A stretch of 64,000 nt of DNA, from the NCBI RefSeq assembly GCF_900109265.1, contig NZ_FNZM01000006.1:124001-188000 (forward strand), in the 5' to 3' direction. Both the position numbers and the translations under genes were made by a program. Shown here piece by piece: positions 9,006 through 16,889 of the stretch (positions are counted from its first letter, which is position 1; each line of letters opens with the position of its first letter). The DNA is from Paraburkholderia tropica (GTDB taxonomy: Bacteria > Pseudomonadota > Gammaproteobacteria > Burkholderiales > Burkholderiaceae). Below the pieces are notes generated by a model. That model made no database searches. It was not told the DNA's origin and saw only the letters and a list, made by a program, of their open reading frames with translations.

Positions 9006-9977
9006 CTAGACGCCCGCGCGCGCTCGCGATCCGCGCCCGAACAGCTGGCGCAGCCACGCCTGGCTGTTCACGACCAGCAGGCCGGTCAGCACGAGCACCG
9101 AACCCGCGATGAAAGCGGCGTCGACGTGCTCGTGCAGCACCACCACGCCGAGCACGACGCCGAACAGCGGCGTCATGAACGAGAGCACACCGAGCCGCGC
9201 GGCGAAGTAGCGGCGCAACAGCCAGAACCAGGTCAGATAGCTCGCGAACGTCACCACCACGGTCTGGAAACCGAGGCTCGCGAGCGCGAGCGGCGTGCCA
9301 TGAAACGCGGTCTGCCCCGTGAACAGCGCGAACGGAATCAGCAGCACGAATGCGCAGGCGAGCTGGCAAAAGAGCGTCTGCGTGGCGGGCGCTTCGCTGA
9401 GCCGCGTCGTGCGCACGCCCACCGTGGTCAGGCCCCACGCCGCGCCGCCGAGCAGGCCCAGCAGATCGCCGAACAGCCAGTTGGGATTCGTGGGCAGACC
9501 GGGCGCGGACAGGCCGCCGCCCAGCAGCGCCGGGCCGAGAAACGCGACGGCGATGCCGATGAACGCGAGCGCGATGCCCGCCCATTGCAGGGGCGCGAGC
9601 CGTTCGTCGGGGAGTTTGATATGCAGGCCGATGGCCGCGAACATCGGCGCGGTGTAGAGCAGCACGGCGATGTGCGAGGCGTTGGTCAGGCGCAGCCCTT
9701 CGGCGACGCAGAGGAATTCGAACGCGAACAGCACGCCGACGACGAGCCCCGAGCGCAGCGCCACGCCCGGCAGCCAGCGCTCGCGCAGCACGAAACGGTT
9801 GAACAGCCAGACGAGCGCCGCCGCGCCGCCCGAACGCAGGCCCACTTGCAGCATCGGGGCGATGTCGCCGGCCACGGCCTTGATCGCGACCTGTTGCGTA
9901 CCCCAGATGAAGCACAGCGTCACCATGATGGCGACGGCCGCCCCATCGACATGCTTTCTCATTCCTGTCTCGCCCAT
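9006..9977 (-). CDS. EamA/DMT-family membrane transporter
   Basis: 323 aa inner-membrane protein of the drug/metabolite transporter superfamily. Two repeated EamA halves of about five helices each are recognisable. The first ends near GIALAFIGIAVAFLGP, the second near AGSVLVLTGLLVVNSQAWLR. The short motif CFIWGTQQVAIKAV in helix 1 is characteristic of the family. It ends with a positively charged tail, so the C-terminus is probably cytoplasmic. It lies 176 bp upstream of the epimerase on the same strand and could be co-regulated with it, but substrate and direction of transport are not predictable. Family members export amino acids or metabolites. Confidence 0.82.
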   Translation of the reverse strand: MGETGMRKHVDGAAVAIMVTLCFIWGTQQVAIKAVAGDIAPMLQVGLRSGGAAALVWLFNRFVLRERWLPGVALRSGLVVGVLFAFEFLCVAEGLRLTNASHIAVLLYTAPMFAAIGLHIKLPDERLAPLQWAGIALAFIGIAVAFLGPALLGGGLSAPGLPTNPNWLFGDLLGLLGGAAWGLTTVGVRTTRLSEAPATQTLFCQLACAFVLLIPFALFTGQTAFHGTPLALASLGFQTVVVTFASYLTWFWLLRRYFAARLGVLSFMTPLFGVVLGVVVLHEHVDAAFIAGSVLVLTGLLVVNSQAWLRQLFGRGSRARAGV

Positions 9978-10050
9978 GCTTTATTTTTTCGACGCGCGTA
10001 TCTTAACGCGCGCGATCATCGGCACATAGAGCCAGTCCGTGCGCAAAGCA

Positions 10051-10106
10051 GCAGGCCACCCGCGACGCAGCCGGAACATCCGGATGCTGCGTCAGGGGTG
10101 GCCTGC
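10051..10106 (-). terminator. long imperfect stem-loop downstream of the TonB receptor
   Basis: An outer 11-bp perfect stem (GCAGGCCACCC at 10051-10061 with GGGTGGCCTGC at 10096-10106) encloses an inner 8-bp stem (GACGCAGC at 10064-10071 with GCTGCGTC at 10086-10093). It lies 44 bp past the stop of the receptor. There is no strong T-run on either side, so it is a candidate terminator or mRNA-stabilising hairpin, not a certain one. Confidence 0.5.
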
Positions 10107-10150
10107 GGGGTCACGGCAACGAGAGCGTGCCGTTTATGAGGTCGCGACGA

Positions 10151-12376
10151 TCAGAAGTCGATCTTCGCGTTCAGGCTGATCGTGCGCGGATCGCCCGGCG
10201 CGATGTAGCTGTCGTACTGGAACATCCAGTAGCGGCGATTCGTGATGTTGTCGAGCGCCGCGCGCAGCGTCACGTCGTGGCCGCCGATGCGCGTCACGTA
10301 GTTCGCGCCGACGTTCACGAGCAGGTAGCCACCCGTTTCCAGATCGCCGGCCGGACGCACTTCGGTGTTGCCCGTGTACTTCGCATCGACGCCCAGTTGC
10401 AGGCCCGGCACGTACGGCACGTCGTACGTCACGCGCGTGGCCGCCGTGAATTGCGGTGCGCCCGCGACGCGCTTGCCGTTATAGGTCTGGCCCTTCGCGT
10501 ACCACGTATCGAGCAGCATGATGTCGCCCGCGACTTGCCAGCTACGACCCAGACGCACGCTCGCGCCTGCTTCGAGACCTTCGTAGATCGAGTTGCCGTC
10601 CTGCATCAGCACGTTCTGGTCGTTCGCATACGACGCGCCGCGCTCGATGCGGAACAGCGCCGCGTTCGCGCTCCAGCGCGCGTGCTCGCTCTTGATGCCC
10701 ACTTCATACTGACGCGAGCGCAGCGGATTGAGCACCGATCCGCCATTTGCGTAGATATCCGAAACAACCTGTCCTGCTTCGAGCGATTCGACATAGCTCG
10801 CGTACAGCGTGGTTTCCGGTTCGAGCTTGTACATCAGCGCGAAGGTCGGCGTGACGACGCCGTTCTTGCCGTACGACGAGGTCGTGCCGCCCGCTTCCGA
10901 AAAGCTTTCCTGATCGTAGTTCGTATAACGCAGGCCCGCGAGCAGCGACCAGCGGCTCGTGATCTGCATCGTGTCGCTCAGGAACAGCGCCTTCTGGTTG
11001 ATCTCGCTCGCCCGGTACTTGTCGAGGCCGCTGCCCGAGTAGAACGCATACGGGTTCTGCACGTAGAGATTGCCCGCGCCGAGCGTGCCGCCCGCAGTGC
11101 CCGCCGCCGTGCTGTAGTCGTTGGTCTGATGCTGGATCGACGCACCGGCCACGATCTGATGCGTGAACGGACCGGTCTTCACCTTGCCTTCGAACGCGCC
11201 TTGCCAGTAGATGTCCTGGTGGCCTTCGTCGCCGTTCCAGCGATAGTCGGAGTAGTCGCCCGACTGGTTGAGCAGCGTGAGCGTGCTTTCGTTGCGGTCG
11301 CGCGCCGACTTGCTGTAGCTCGCCGACGTGTTGAACGTCCAGTCCGGCGTGATCTGATACTTCACGCCCGCCGTGTAGAGCTGCAGATTGGTGTTCAGAT
11401 GCTGGCCGGCGCTGTTCAGCAGATTCGAGCCGCCGCTGATGGTCGCGGGCAGACTCGTGCCCACGTAGCTCGACGGAATATAGATCGCCGGCGTCTGACC
11501 GCTCGAACGGCTCGTCTGGTAGATCGCGTTGAAATAGACGTCGAGGTCGCGCGTGAGCTGACCGTCGAGCGCGAGCGCCACCGAATTGCGGTTGATATCG
11601 CCCGCGTTATAGGTCTTGCCCTGTTCGTGCGTGTAGTTGATGCGCGCGCCGAACATGCCGTCCGGGCCGAAGCGGCGGCTCAGGTCGGCGTGCTGGCTGA
11701 GCACGCCGTCCATGCGATAGCCGATGTCGAAACTCGTGACCGGGTTCTTGCCCGGCTTCTTCGTCACGTAATTGACCACGCCGCCCGGCTGCGCGAAACC
11801 GTACATGAAACCGCCCGCGCCCTTGAGCAGTTCGACGCGCTCGAGGTTTTCGTACGGCATGGTGATGCCATACGAAATGAACGGATTGCCGTCGATCTTG
11901 AAACCGTTCTGCCAGTCGATCGGTAGGCCGCGCACCGTGATGTAGGTCGCCCACGCGCTATAGGCGCTGCTGTTGTCGGTGACCGAGGCGTCGCCCGCGA
12001 AGACATCGCCGAGCTTGTTGGCCTGGCGGTCGGCGAGATCCTCGCCCGTCACGACCGTGGTCGAGAACGGCGTGTCGAGCTGCGAACGCGTGCCGAGCGC
12101 GCCGCTCGAAACCGGCGTGGCCAGATGCAACGGCGAGTCGACCACGGCGGCCGCGTTGACGTTGACGGCGGGCAACGCCTTCTCCGCGCCTGTGGCGGTC
12201 GCGGCGGCGCTGGCCGCAGCGCTCGCACCGGCCGGCGCGGCGGCGCTGTCGTTCGCGGTCGTGGCGGTCTGGGCAAACGCGGATGGCGCGGCGGCGGCAA
12301 ACGTCAGCCAGACAGCGATCTGCAAAGGACGGGGCAGCTTCTGGCCCCTACGGCGTGCGGTTTCGTGATTGTTCAT
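10151..12376 (-). CDS. TonB-dependent siderophore receptor
   Basis: 741 aa outer-membrane receptor. The start is taken as ATG at 12376 (MNNHETARRRG), which gives a signal peptide ending in SAFA-QT. An Ala-rich linker follows, then the TonB-box/plug region (TPFSTTVVTGEDLADRQANKLGDVF; VRGLPIDWQNGFKIDG; LERVELLKGAGGFMYG). The rest is a 22-strand-type beta barrel ending in DPRTISLNAKIDF with a terminal Phe. No secretin/STN signalling domain lies between signal peptide and plug, so it is not a transducer-type receptor. A Fur-box match lies 59 bp upstream. Ligand class cannot be fixed; it most resembles ferrichrome/catecholate-type receptors (FhuE/FpvA family). It stands alone with no siderophore synthesis genes in this window. 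Confidence 0.88.
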   Translation of the reverse strand: MNNHETARRRGQKLPRPLQIAVWLTFAAAAPSAFAQTATTANDSAAAPAGASAAASAAATATGAEKALPAVNVNAAAVVDSPLHLATPVSSGALGTRSQLDTPFSTTVVTGEDLADRQANKLGDVFAGDASVTDNSSAYSAWATYITVRGLPIDWQNGFKIDGNPFISYGITMPYENLERVELLKGAGGFMYGFAQPGGVVNYVTKKPGKNPVTSFDIGYRMDGVLSQHADLSRRFGPDGMFGARINYTHEQGKTYNAGDINRNSVALALDGQLTRDLDVYFNAIYQTSRSSGQTPAIYIPSSYVGTSLPATISGGSNLLNSAGQHLNTNLQLYTAGVKYQITPDWTFNTSASYSKSARDRNESTLTLLNQSGDYSDYRWNGDEGHQDIYWQGAFEGKVKTGPFTHQIVAGASIQHQTNDYSTAAGTAGGTLGAGNLYVQNPYAFYSGSGLDKYRASEINQKALFLSDTMQITSRWSLLAGLRYTNYDQESFSEAGGTTSSYGKNGVVTPTFALMYKLEPETTLYASYVESLEAGQVVSDIYANGGSVLNPLRSRQYEVGIKSEHARWSANAALFRIERGASYANDQNVLMQDGNSIYEGLEAGASVRLGRSWQVAGDIMLLDTWYAKGQTYNGKRVAGAPQFTAATRVTYDVPYVPGLQLGVDAKYTGNTEVRPAGDLETGGYLLVNVGANYVTRIGGHDVTLRAALDNITNRRYWMFQYDSYIAPGDPRTISLNAKIDF

Positions 12377-12434
12377 ATCGGCCAGTGTTCGAGGCGTCTC
12401 CCGCCCCGGTTTAACGCTAAAGAATCTAAACGTC

Positions 12435-12453
12435 AATGAGACTGATTCGCATT
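12435..12453 (-). promoter_or_regulatory. Fur box of the TonB receptor
   Basis: On the minus strand the 19 bases read AATGCGAATCAGTCTCATT. They match the classical palindromic Fur site (AATGAGAATCATTCTCATT) at 17 of 19 positions. The box lies 59-77 bp upstream of the receptor ATG, where it would overlap a promoter, so iron-dependent repression by Fur is expected. Confidence 0.8.
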
Positions 12454-12639
12454 ACATAAGGCGCGCATATTAGCAAAGGGTCCTGGCTTTTGATAGTTCT
12501 TTACAAAAAACCAACACTTACGATTGGCTGTAATGCAATTTGCATGTAGACGCGCGCGTAAGCGGGGTTTTGGGGGCTAATCGGGCGCGCAGGCGGCGCG
12601 GCTGGCGTGCGCGATGTCGTCGATCACGCGATGGAAACG

Positions 12640-12668
12640 AAAACGCCCGGCACAGGCCGGGCGTTTTT
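12640..12668. terminator. bidirectional intrinsic terminator after the chemoreceptor
   Basis: An 8-bp G+C stem CGCCCGGC/GCCGGGCG with a four-base loop, extended by four A-T pairs. It is followed by TTTTT on the plus strand and TTTTCGTTT on the minus strand. It lies 28 bp past the stop of the chemoreceptor gene. Confidence 0.85.
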
Positions 12669-12695
12669 CACTGCCTCACGCGAAGGACGCGCCGA

Positions 12696-14483
12696 TCAGA
12701 ACGTTTCCCAATCGTCGTCCGAGGTGGCGGCGGCGGCGGCGGCCACCGGCTCGGCGCGCGGCGCCGGTTGACGCAGCGCGGGCTCGCTAGCCGCTGCGCG
12801 CGGCGCGGACGTCGCGCGGCGCTTCGCGGCAGCAGGACTCGCGGATACCGGCTTGACCGCCGGCGCAGCCACGGCGGCGGTCGCACGCACAGCTGTCGTC
12901 GACGTCATCGAAACCGCCGAAGCCGCCGCCCCCGACACCTTGAACACCGACACCAGCTCGCGCAACGCGCCGGCCTGCGTCGACAGCGACTGCGCCGCCG
13001 CCGACGCCTCTTCGACGAGCGCCGCGTTCTGCTGCGTCACCTCGTCCATCTGCGAAACGGCCTGGCTGACCTGTTCGATGCCCGTGCGCTGCTCGCCCGA
13101 CGCGGCGGTAATCTCGCCCATCAGGTCGGCCACGCGGCGCACCGACTGCACGATTTCGCTCATCGTCCGGCCCGCATCGTCGACGAGCGCCGTGCCGTTG
13201 TTCACGCGCTCGACCGAGGTCGCGATCAGATCCTTGATCTCCTTGGCCGCCGTCGCGCTGCGCTGCGCGAGCGTGCGCACCTCGCCTGCGACCACCGCGA
13301 AACCGCGGCCCTGCTCGCCCGCGCGCGCGGCCTCGACCGCCGCGTTCAGCGCGAGGATGTTGGTCTGGAACGCGATGCCCTCGATCACCGAAATGATCTG
13401 CGCGACCTGTTCCGAGCTTTGCGAAATCTCGCGCATCGTATCGACCACGCGGCCCACCACTTCGCCGCCGCGCGTCGCCGTGCTCGACGCCTGGCCCGCG
13501 AGCGTGTTGCCCTGGGTGGCGTTGTCGGCGTTCTGCTTCACGGTCGCCGTGAGCTCTTCCATGCTCGCGGCCGTTTCTTCGAGCGATGCCGCCTGTTCCT
13601 CGGTACGCTGGCTCAGATCGGTGTTGCCCGCCGCGATCTGCGCGGCCGCCGTCGCAATGCCTTCGCTGCCCGTGCGCACGCGGGCCACCAGATCGACGAG
13701 ACGCTCGTTCATATGACGCAGCGCCGACAGCAACTGGCTCGCCTCGTCGTTGCCCGTGACGTCGATACGCGCCGTGAGATCGCCGCGCGCCACCGTTTCC
13801 GCCACGCTGACCGCGCGCGCGAGCGGCGCCGTGATCGAGCGCGTGATGACGAGCGCGATGACAATGCCGAGCGCGATTGCCAGCGCGATCAGCCCGATCG
13901 TCCAGGCGAACGCGCCCGCATACGCCGACTTGGCGCGCGCGACCTCGGCCTCGGCGCCTTGCTGATTGAGCTTGATGTCGTCGTTGATCAGCGACTGCGC
14001 CGTGGCGAAGGACTTCGCGGACGCGCCGGACGCCAGCGCACGCGCATCGGCGGCGCCGGAATCGCCGGCGTCGGCCAGCGTCTGCAACTGCTTGTCGTGG
14101 TCGAGATAGGCCGTCCACGCAGCGTTGATCTCGTCGTAGCAACGGCGTTCCTCGGCCGACGAAACCAGCTTCGAATAGGCGTCGAGCGTCGCCGCGAAAT
14201 CCGTGATGAACTGCGCGTGCTGCGTGCGCAGCGCGTCTTTGTCGGCGGCGTCGACCGCGAGCAGCGAGCGCAGCGAGGTGCGGCGCACGTCGTCGGCGAC
14301 GGAGCGCAGCCGGCCCAGCGTCTGCACGCTCGGCAGCCAGTCGTCGCCGAGTGCGAGCGTGCCGTCATAGATGCGCGAAGCCTGGAGGAGTCCGATGCCG
14401 CCGACGGCACCGAGAAGAAGCAGTACGACCGCGAAGCCCGCCGACAGACGCGGGCCGATTTTCAGATGAGAGAGAAATGACAT
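12696..14483 (-). CDS. methyl-accepting chemotaxis protein with C-terminal DWETF
   Basis: 595 aa inner-membrane chemoreceptor from ATG at 14483. Helix 1 is at about residues 11-32. A helical four-helix-bundle-type periplasmic domain runs to about 190, then helix 2 (WTIGLIALAIALGIVIALVI) and a HAMP domain. A long cytoplasmic coiled coil carries the hairpin-tip signature [45 protein letters not shown]. The tail is an Ala/Pro-rich flexible linker of about 60 residues ending in DDDWETF. This fits the NWETF-type pentapeptide that tethers CheR and CheB in Tar/Tsr-like receptors. It is transcribed alone, with a strong terminator behind it. The ligand is unknown. No FliA promoter was seen upstream, unlike the second chemoreceptor in this window. 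Confidence 0.9.
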   Translation of the reverse strand: MSFLSHLKIGPRLSAGFAVVLLLLGAVGGIGLLQASRIYDGTLALGDDWLPSVQTLGRLRSVADDVRRTSLRSLLAVDAADKDALRTQHAQFITDFAATLDAYSKLVSSAEERRCYDEINAAWTAYLDHDKQLQTLADAGDSGAADARALASGASAKSFATAQSLINDDIKLNQQGAEAEVARAKSAYAGAFAWTIGLIALAIALGIVIALVITRSITAPLARAVSVAETVARGDLTARIDVTGNDEASQLLSALRHMNERLVDLVARVRTGSEGIATAAAQIAAGNTDLSQRTEEQAASLEETAASMEELTATVKQNADNATQGNTLAGQASSTATRGGEVVGRVVDTMREISQSSEQVAQIISVIEGIAFQTNILALNAAVEAARAGEQGRGFAVVAGEVRTLAQRSATAAKEIKDLIATSVERVNNGTALVDDAGRTMSEIVQSVRRVADLMGEITAASGEQRTGIEQVSQAVSQMDEVTQQNAALVEEASAAAQSLSTQAGALRELVSVFKVSGAAASAVSMTSTTAVRATAAVAAPAVKPVSASPAAAKRRATSAPRAAASEPALRQPAPRAEPVAAAAAATSDDDWETF

Positions 14484-15013
14484 AAGAAGCCGATGGGGTG
14501 ACCGACTGTATGTCGACTCTCTGCGGCAATAATTAAGCCTTCGTTGCAAAAATAACAAAAAGACCGACGATCGGCTTTCAGCCCCGGCGCGGATTCGAGC
14601 CACGGAAATCGGCGGGCTTGAGACACATCTTGAGGCGCATCGAGACGCACCGACATGCACTGAGACGCACGGTCAAGTCCGCGCATGCGCATCCGGTAAG
14701 CTCCTCAGGCCTTGCGCCATGCGGCGCAGGGAGCAAGAACGGGGGACGCTTCGGCGTTCGCGCCCAGGCATTGCGAAAGGCGGACCGACACGCCCGCGCC
14801 GGCCAGACAGGGGAGCCGGCGCGGCATGCGGGCCGCCGCGCCGTCCAGAGCGTTGCGCGTCACGATAAACCACCGAGGGCCTTGACCGGCGAGCCGCAGC
14901 GGCACGACCGGCGAACGTGCAGCCTCGCGGCCGCCGCCCAGGCGGCGCGAGCGCGCCGGGGCGTCCCCCCTGCTCCCGCCCGCCGCGCTTTGCGCGCGCG
15001 GCCAGCCCGCCTT
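14484..15013. other. 530-bp intergenic region without a convincing gene
   Basis: The first 130 bp next to the chemoreceptor are AT-rich and probably hold its promoter. The remaining 400 bp are extremely GC-rich. A short minus-strand frame at 14705-14905 (66 codons) exists but has no recognisable similarity or clear ribosome binding site and is not called. Confidence 0.5.
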
Positions 15014-16141
15014 TTAAGAGTTGGCGTCGCCGGCCGCGCGGCACGGCCAGACGCGCGAGCGCGGCTTCGTCGCGGCGGCTTCCTCGGCCACCTCGCGCCA
15101 CCAGCGCTCGCCGCGCTGCGGATCGGTGAGATGCAGACGCTCGCCCATGCGCGGCGTCGCCAGCATCACGCTGCGCGCGGCCGCGAGCCCCATCACGCGT
15201 TCGAACGGTTCCTGCCAGCGATGCATCGCGAGGTCGAACGTGCCGTTATGAATCGGCACGAGCCAGCGCCCGCGCACGTCCAGATGCGCCTGCACGGTTT
15301 CCTCGGGCTGCATGTGGACATACGGCCATTGCGGGTCGTACGCGCCCGTTTCGATCAGCGTGACGTCAAACGGCCCCATGCGCTCGCCGATCTCGCGGAA
15401 ACCGTCGAAATACCCCGTGTCGCCGCTGAAGAACACGCGCAGATCGTCGGTCGCGATCGACCACGAGCACCACAGCGTGCTGTTGCCGTCGAACAGGCTG
15501 CGCCCCGAAAAGTGCTGCGCGGGCGTGGACGTGAAGGTCACGCCCGCGATGCTCGCGCTTTGCCACCAGTCGAACTGACGCACTTTCGCCGCGTCGATGC
15601 CCCACTCGATCAGCCGGTCGCCCACGCCGAGCGGCGTGAGGAACACGCCCGTGCTCGCGGCCAGCGCGAGCACGGTTTCGCGGTCCAGATGGTCGTAGTG
15701 ATCGTGCGAGAGGATCACGCCGCGCAGCGGCGGCAGGTCGGCCAGGTCTATGGGCGGCGCGTGAAAGCGCTTCGGCCCGAGCCGTTTGAAGGGCGAGGCG
15801 CGCTCGCCGAACACCGGATCGGTCAGCCAGAATTCGTCGCGCAGCTTCATCAGCATCGTGGAGTGGCCGAGACGCCAGAGGCTGCCGTGGGGCGCGGCGT
15901 GCAGATCGGCGCGACTCAGGGCGTCGACGGGCAGCGCCGCCGACGGCACCGTGCCGCCCGGCTTGCGAAACAGCACGTTCCAGATGATGCGCAGACTCTT
16001 CGCGAGGCTTTCCTGCGGACGCGGACGCACATTGCGAAAGCGCGCGCCGTCGTGCTGCGTGGAGCCGTTCGCGAGCGTGCGCGAACGCTTCGCGGCGGCG
16101 AAGCCGAGCGTGCGGCCGAGAAAATCGGGGATCGAAGCCAT
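15014..16141 (-). CDS. MBL-fold metallo-hydrolase (NAPE-PLD/UlaG-like)
   Basis: 375 aa cytoplasmic metallo-beta-lactamase-fold hydrolase. The metal-binding motif SHDHYDHLD is at about residues 145-153. Other ligands are likely in TPAQHFSGR, FFSGDTGY and the C-terminal PIHNGTFDLAMH. The pattern GHSTML...DPVFGERASP is that of the N-acyl-phosphatidylethanolamine phospholipase D-like/RomA group. It is transcribed divergently from a TetR regulator 82 bp away, and the shared intergenic region carries repeated elements. The regulator therefore probably controls this gene. The substrate is unknown; lipid or lactone hydrolysis are possibilities from family membership only. Confidence 0.85.
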   Translation of the reverse strand: MASIPDFLGRTLGFAAAKRSRTLANGSTQHDGARFRNVRPRPQESLAKSLRIIWNVLFRKPGGTVPSAALPVDALSRADLHAAPHGSLWRLGHSTMLMKLRDEFWLTDPVFGERASPFKRLGPKRFHAPPIDLADLPPLRGVILSHDHYDHLDRETVLALAASTGVFLTPLGVGDRLIEWGIDAAKVRQFDWWQSASIAGVTFTSTPAQHFSGRSLFDGNSTLWCSWSIATDDLRVFFSGDTGYFDGFREIGERMGPFDVTLIETGAYDPQWPYVHMQPEETVQAHLDVRGRWLVPIHNGTFDLAMHRWQEPFERVMGLAAARSVMLATPRMGERLHLTDPQRGERWWREVAEEAAATKPRSRVWPCRAAGDANS

Positions 16142-16158
16142 GTCGGCGTCCTGAAGAC

Positions 16159-16214
16159 AAAAGTAGACTGGCTAGTGTAGTTTATTCGGGAGAAAAGTAA
16201 ACTGCCCGGTGTAA
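16159..16214. promoter_or_regulatory. duplicated operator-like repeat between hydrolase and TetR genes
   Basis: Two direct 22-base copies at 16159-16180 and 16193-16214 share the core AAAAGTA-ACTG...GTGTA and agree at 17 of 22 positions, 34 bases apart (about three helical turns). Between and across them is an inverted pair AGTTTA (16179-16184) and TAAACT (16198-16203). Their place in an 82-bp divergent promoter region suggests binding sites for the adjacent TetR protein. Confidence 0.5.
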
Positions 16215-16223
16215 AATTCCCTC

Positions 16224-16880
16224 ATGAGCACCGCCGACACCCCACAACGCCTGACCGACCGGAAACGCGCCGCCGTTCTGGAAGCGGCCATCGAGGAATT
16301 TCTCGCCGCCGGTTACGACGCCACCAGCATGGACCGCATCGCCGCGCGCGCGAGCGTGTCGAAGCGCACCGTCTACAACCATTTTCCGAGCAAGGAAGCG
16401 CTGTTCGCGGCCATCCTGCACCGGCTCTGGGATGCCGCGCTCACGGGCGCCGCGCCCGCCTATCGCGCCGACGCGCCGTTGCGCGCGCAACTGCTCGAAC
16501 TGCTGCACCGCAAGCTGCGGCTGATGAGCGACGCGTCGTTTCTCGCGCTCGTGCGCGTGGCGCTCGCGGCGGGCATTCACTCGCCGGAGCGCGCGCGGGA
16601 CATGGTCGCGCGCATCGGCGAGCGCGAGGAGGACGTGACGATCTGGATCCGCGCGGCGGCCGCCGATGCGCGTCTGGGCAACGCGGACGGCGCGCCCTTC
16701 GATCCGCTGTTTGCCGCGCATCAATTGCATGCGCTGGTGAAGGGATTCGCATTCTGGCCGCAGGTGACGATGGGGCAGCCGACGCTCAGCGCCGCCGAGC
16801 AGGATCACGTTGCGCAAAGCGCCGCCGATATGTTTCTCGCGCGCTATGCCCGCCCGGCGCGTTCATCGGACACAAAGTAA
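16224..16880 (+). CDS. TetR/AcrR-family transcriptional regulator
   Basis: 218 aa. The N-terminal TetR helix-turn-helix is clear: AVLEAAIEEFLAAGYDATSMDRIAARASVSKRTVYNHFPSKEALFAAIL at about residues 16-64. The C-terminal ligand domain has the AefR-type pattern (LRLMSDASFLALVRVALAAGIHSPERARDM). The start ATG at 16224 is the first in frame after the stop. It is divergent from the metallo-hydrolase and convergent with the MFS transporter, whose stop lies nine bases away. It is expected to repress itself and the hydrolase through the repeats in the shared promoter region. The inducer is unknown. Confidence 0.9.
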   Translation: MSTADTPQRLTDRKRAAVLEAAIEEFLAAGYDATSMDRIAARASVSKRTVYNHFPSKEALFAAILHRLWDAALTGAAPAYRADAPLRAQLLELLHRKLRLMSDASFLALVRVALAAGIHSPERARDMVARIGEREEDVTIWIRAAAADARLGNADGAPFDPLFAAHQLHALVKGFAFWPQVTMGQPTLSAAEQDHVAQSAADMFLARYARPARSSDTK

Positions 16881-16889
16881 CGCGCGCTT

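Larger units (their letters stand above)
12377..12695. other. intergenic region: receptor promoter and chemoreceptor terminator
   Basis: A 319-bp gene-free stretch, distinctly AT-richer in its middle. It holds the Fur box at 12435-12453 next to the receptor, an A/T-rich promoter-like stretch at about 12455-12535, and the terminator at 12640-12668 next to the chemoreceptor. I see no further gene. Confidence 0.7.

Noticed and set aside
14585..14600. GATTCGAGCC stretch resembling a tRNA T-arm
   Set aside because: No acceptor, D-arm or anticodon arm can be built around it; no tRNA gene found in the window.
14484..14617. FliA promoter sought upstream of the DWETF chemoreceptor
   Set aside because: No TAAA-N15-GCCGATAA-like arrangement found on the minus strand of this region.
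14705..14905. 66-codon minus-strand frame in the GC-rich gap before the metallo-hydrolase gene
   Set aside because: No ribosome binding site, no similarity I can recall, and composition of the surrounding noncoding DNA.
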